Shown: positions 63,849-64,000 of the stretch, piece after piece | How the letters are laid out: every line of letters starts with the position of its first letter | How positions within the stretch are numbered: position 1 is the stretch's first letter | Assembly (NCBI GenBank): GCA_033026295.1 | Contig: CM065173.1 | Span: 12,400,517 to 12,464,516, forward strand | Length of the DNA stretch: 64,000 nucleotides | Source of the DNA: Channa striata | Taxonomy: Eukaryota; Chordata; Actinopteri; Anabantiformes; Channidae | Reading direction: 5' to 3' | Program-made: the position numbers and the translations under genes | The notes under the pieces: generated by a model | Databases searched by the model: none | What the model was told of the DNA's origin: nothing | Seen by the model: the letters and a program-made list of their open reading frames with translations, nothing else

Positions 63849-64000
63849 CTACATGGGGGCCAGGAGGGAGGAGAGGGAAATGTTGATTAACTGTCACATC
63901 ACCGTGTCTCACATGCTCTCCTCTGTCCCCTTGTCTTATGGTTTTGTGACGAGCCGTCCATCTTTCTCGCACGTCTCCTTCTCTGTCCTTTCTCGGAGTT
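63849..64000 (-). other. pcdh19: pcdh19 intron upstream of the penultimate exon (partial)
   Basis: This is the 3' end of the preceding intron, with the pyrimidine-rich tract and AG just left of 63851. The rest runs off the window edge. It is pyrimidine-rich on the plus strand (ctctcctctgtccccttgtc) and shows no further exon. Confidence 0.85.

Overview
The window looks like nuclear DNA of a ray-finned (teleost) fish. It is AT-leaning, almost gene-free over long stretches, and carries CA/GT microsatellites, a decayed non-LTR retrotransposon and fragments of an interspersed repeat of a kind I associate with teleosts. There are no bacterial operons, rRNA genes, tRNA genes I can support, or CRISPR arrays. 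Nearly all open reading frames of 60-157 codons are chance openings in non-coding DNA.

The only gene identified with confidence is the 3' end of protocadherin-19 (pcdh19), on the minus strand. Its penultimate coding exon is at 63676-63848 (173 bp) and its last coding exon is at 43749-44308, ending in KRLKDIVL and a TAG stop. Between them lies an intron of about 19.4 kb. The two exons join in frame across a split Asp codon. They encode the end of the cytoplasmic tail, including both conserved delta-2 protocadherin motifs (CM1-like and CM2) and a FATFGK sequence that fits the WAVE-complex-binding WIRS pattern. The extracellular cadherin repeats, the transmembrane segment and the start of the tail lie to the right, outside the window.

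Bases 1-43.7 kb lie downstream (3') of pcdh19. The first 1-2 kb of this should be its 3' UTR, with several candidate polyadenylation signals. The rest reads like a gene desert. It holds a LINE relic (about 4.2-4.85 kb), a foldback or three-copy repeat (19.14-19.39 kb), two fragments of one repeat family (34.6 and 40.7 kb), and several long low-repeat stretches rich in TAATTA/ATTA words that are candidate conserved non-coding elements. Two places have promoter-like composition: 2.44-2.77 kb on the plus strand, and about 21.2-21.9 kb, probably minus strand. Together with isolated splice-like exons at 5.14, 20.88 and 27.55 kb, they could belong to unannotated transcripts. None matches a protein I know.

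Intron 5 (44.3-63.7 kb) contains microsatellites, G and C homopolymer tracts, one striking near-perfect 30-bp hairpin at 57307-57370, and more candidate regulatory elements. I found no convincing undescribed protein system. The points most worth following up are the hairpin, the foldback element and the two cryptic promoter-like regions.
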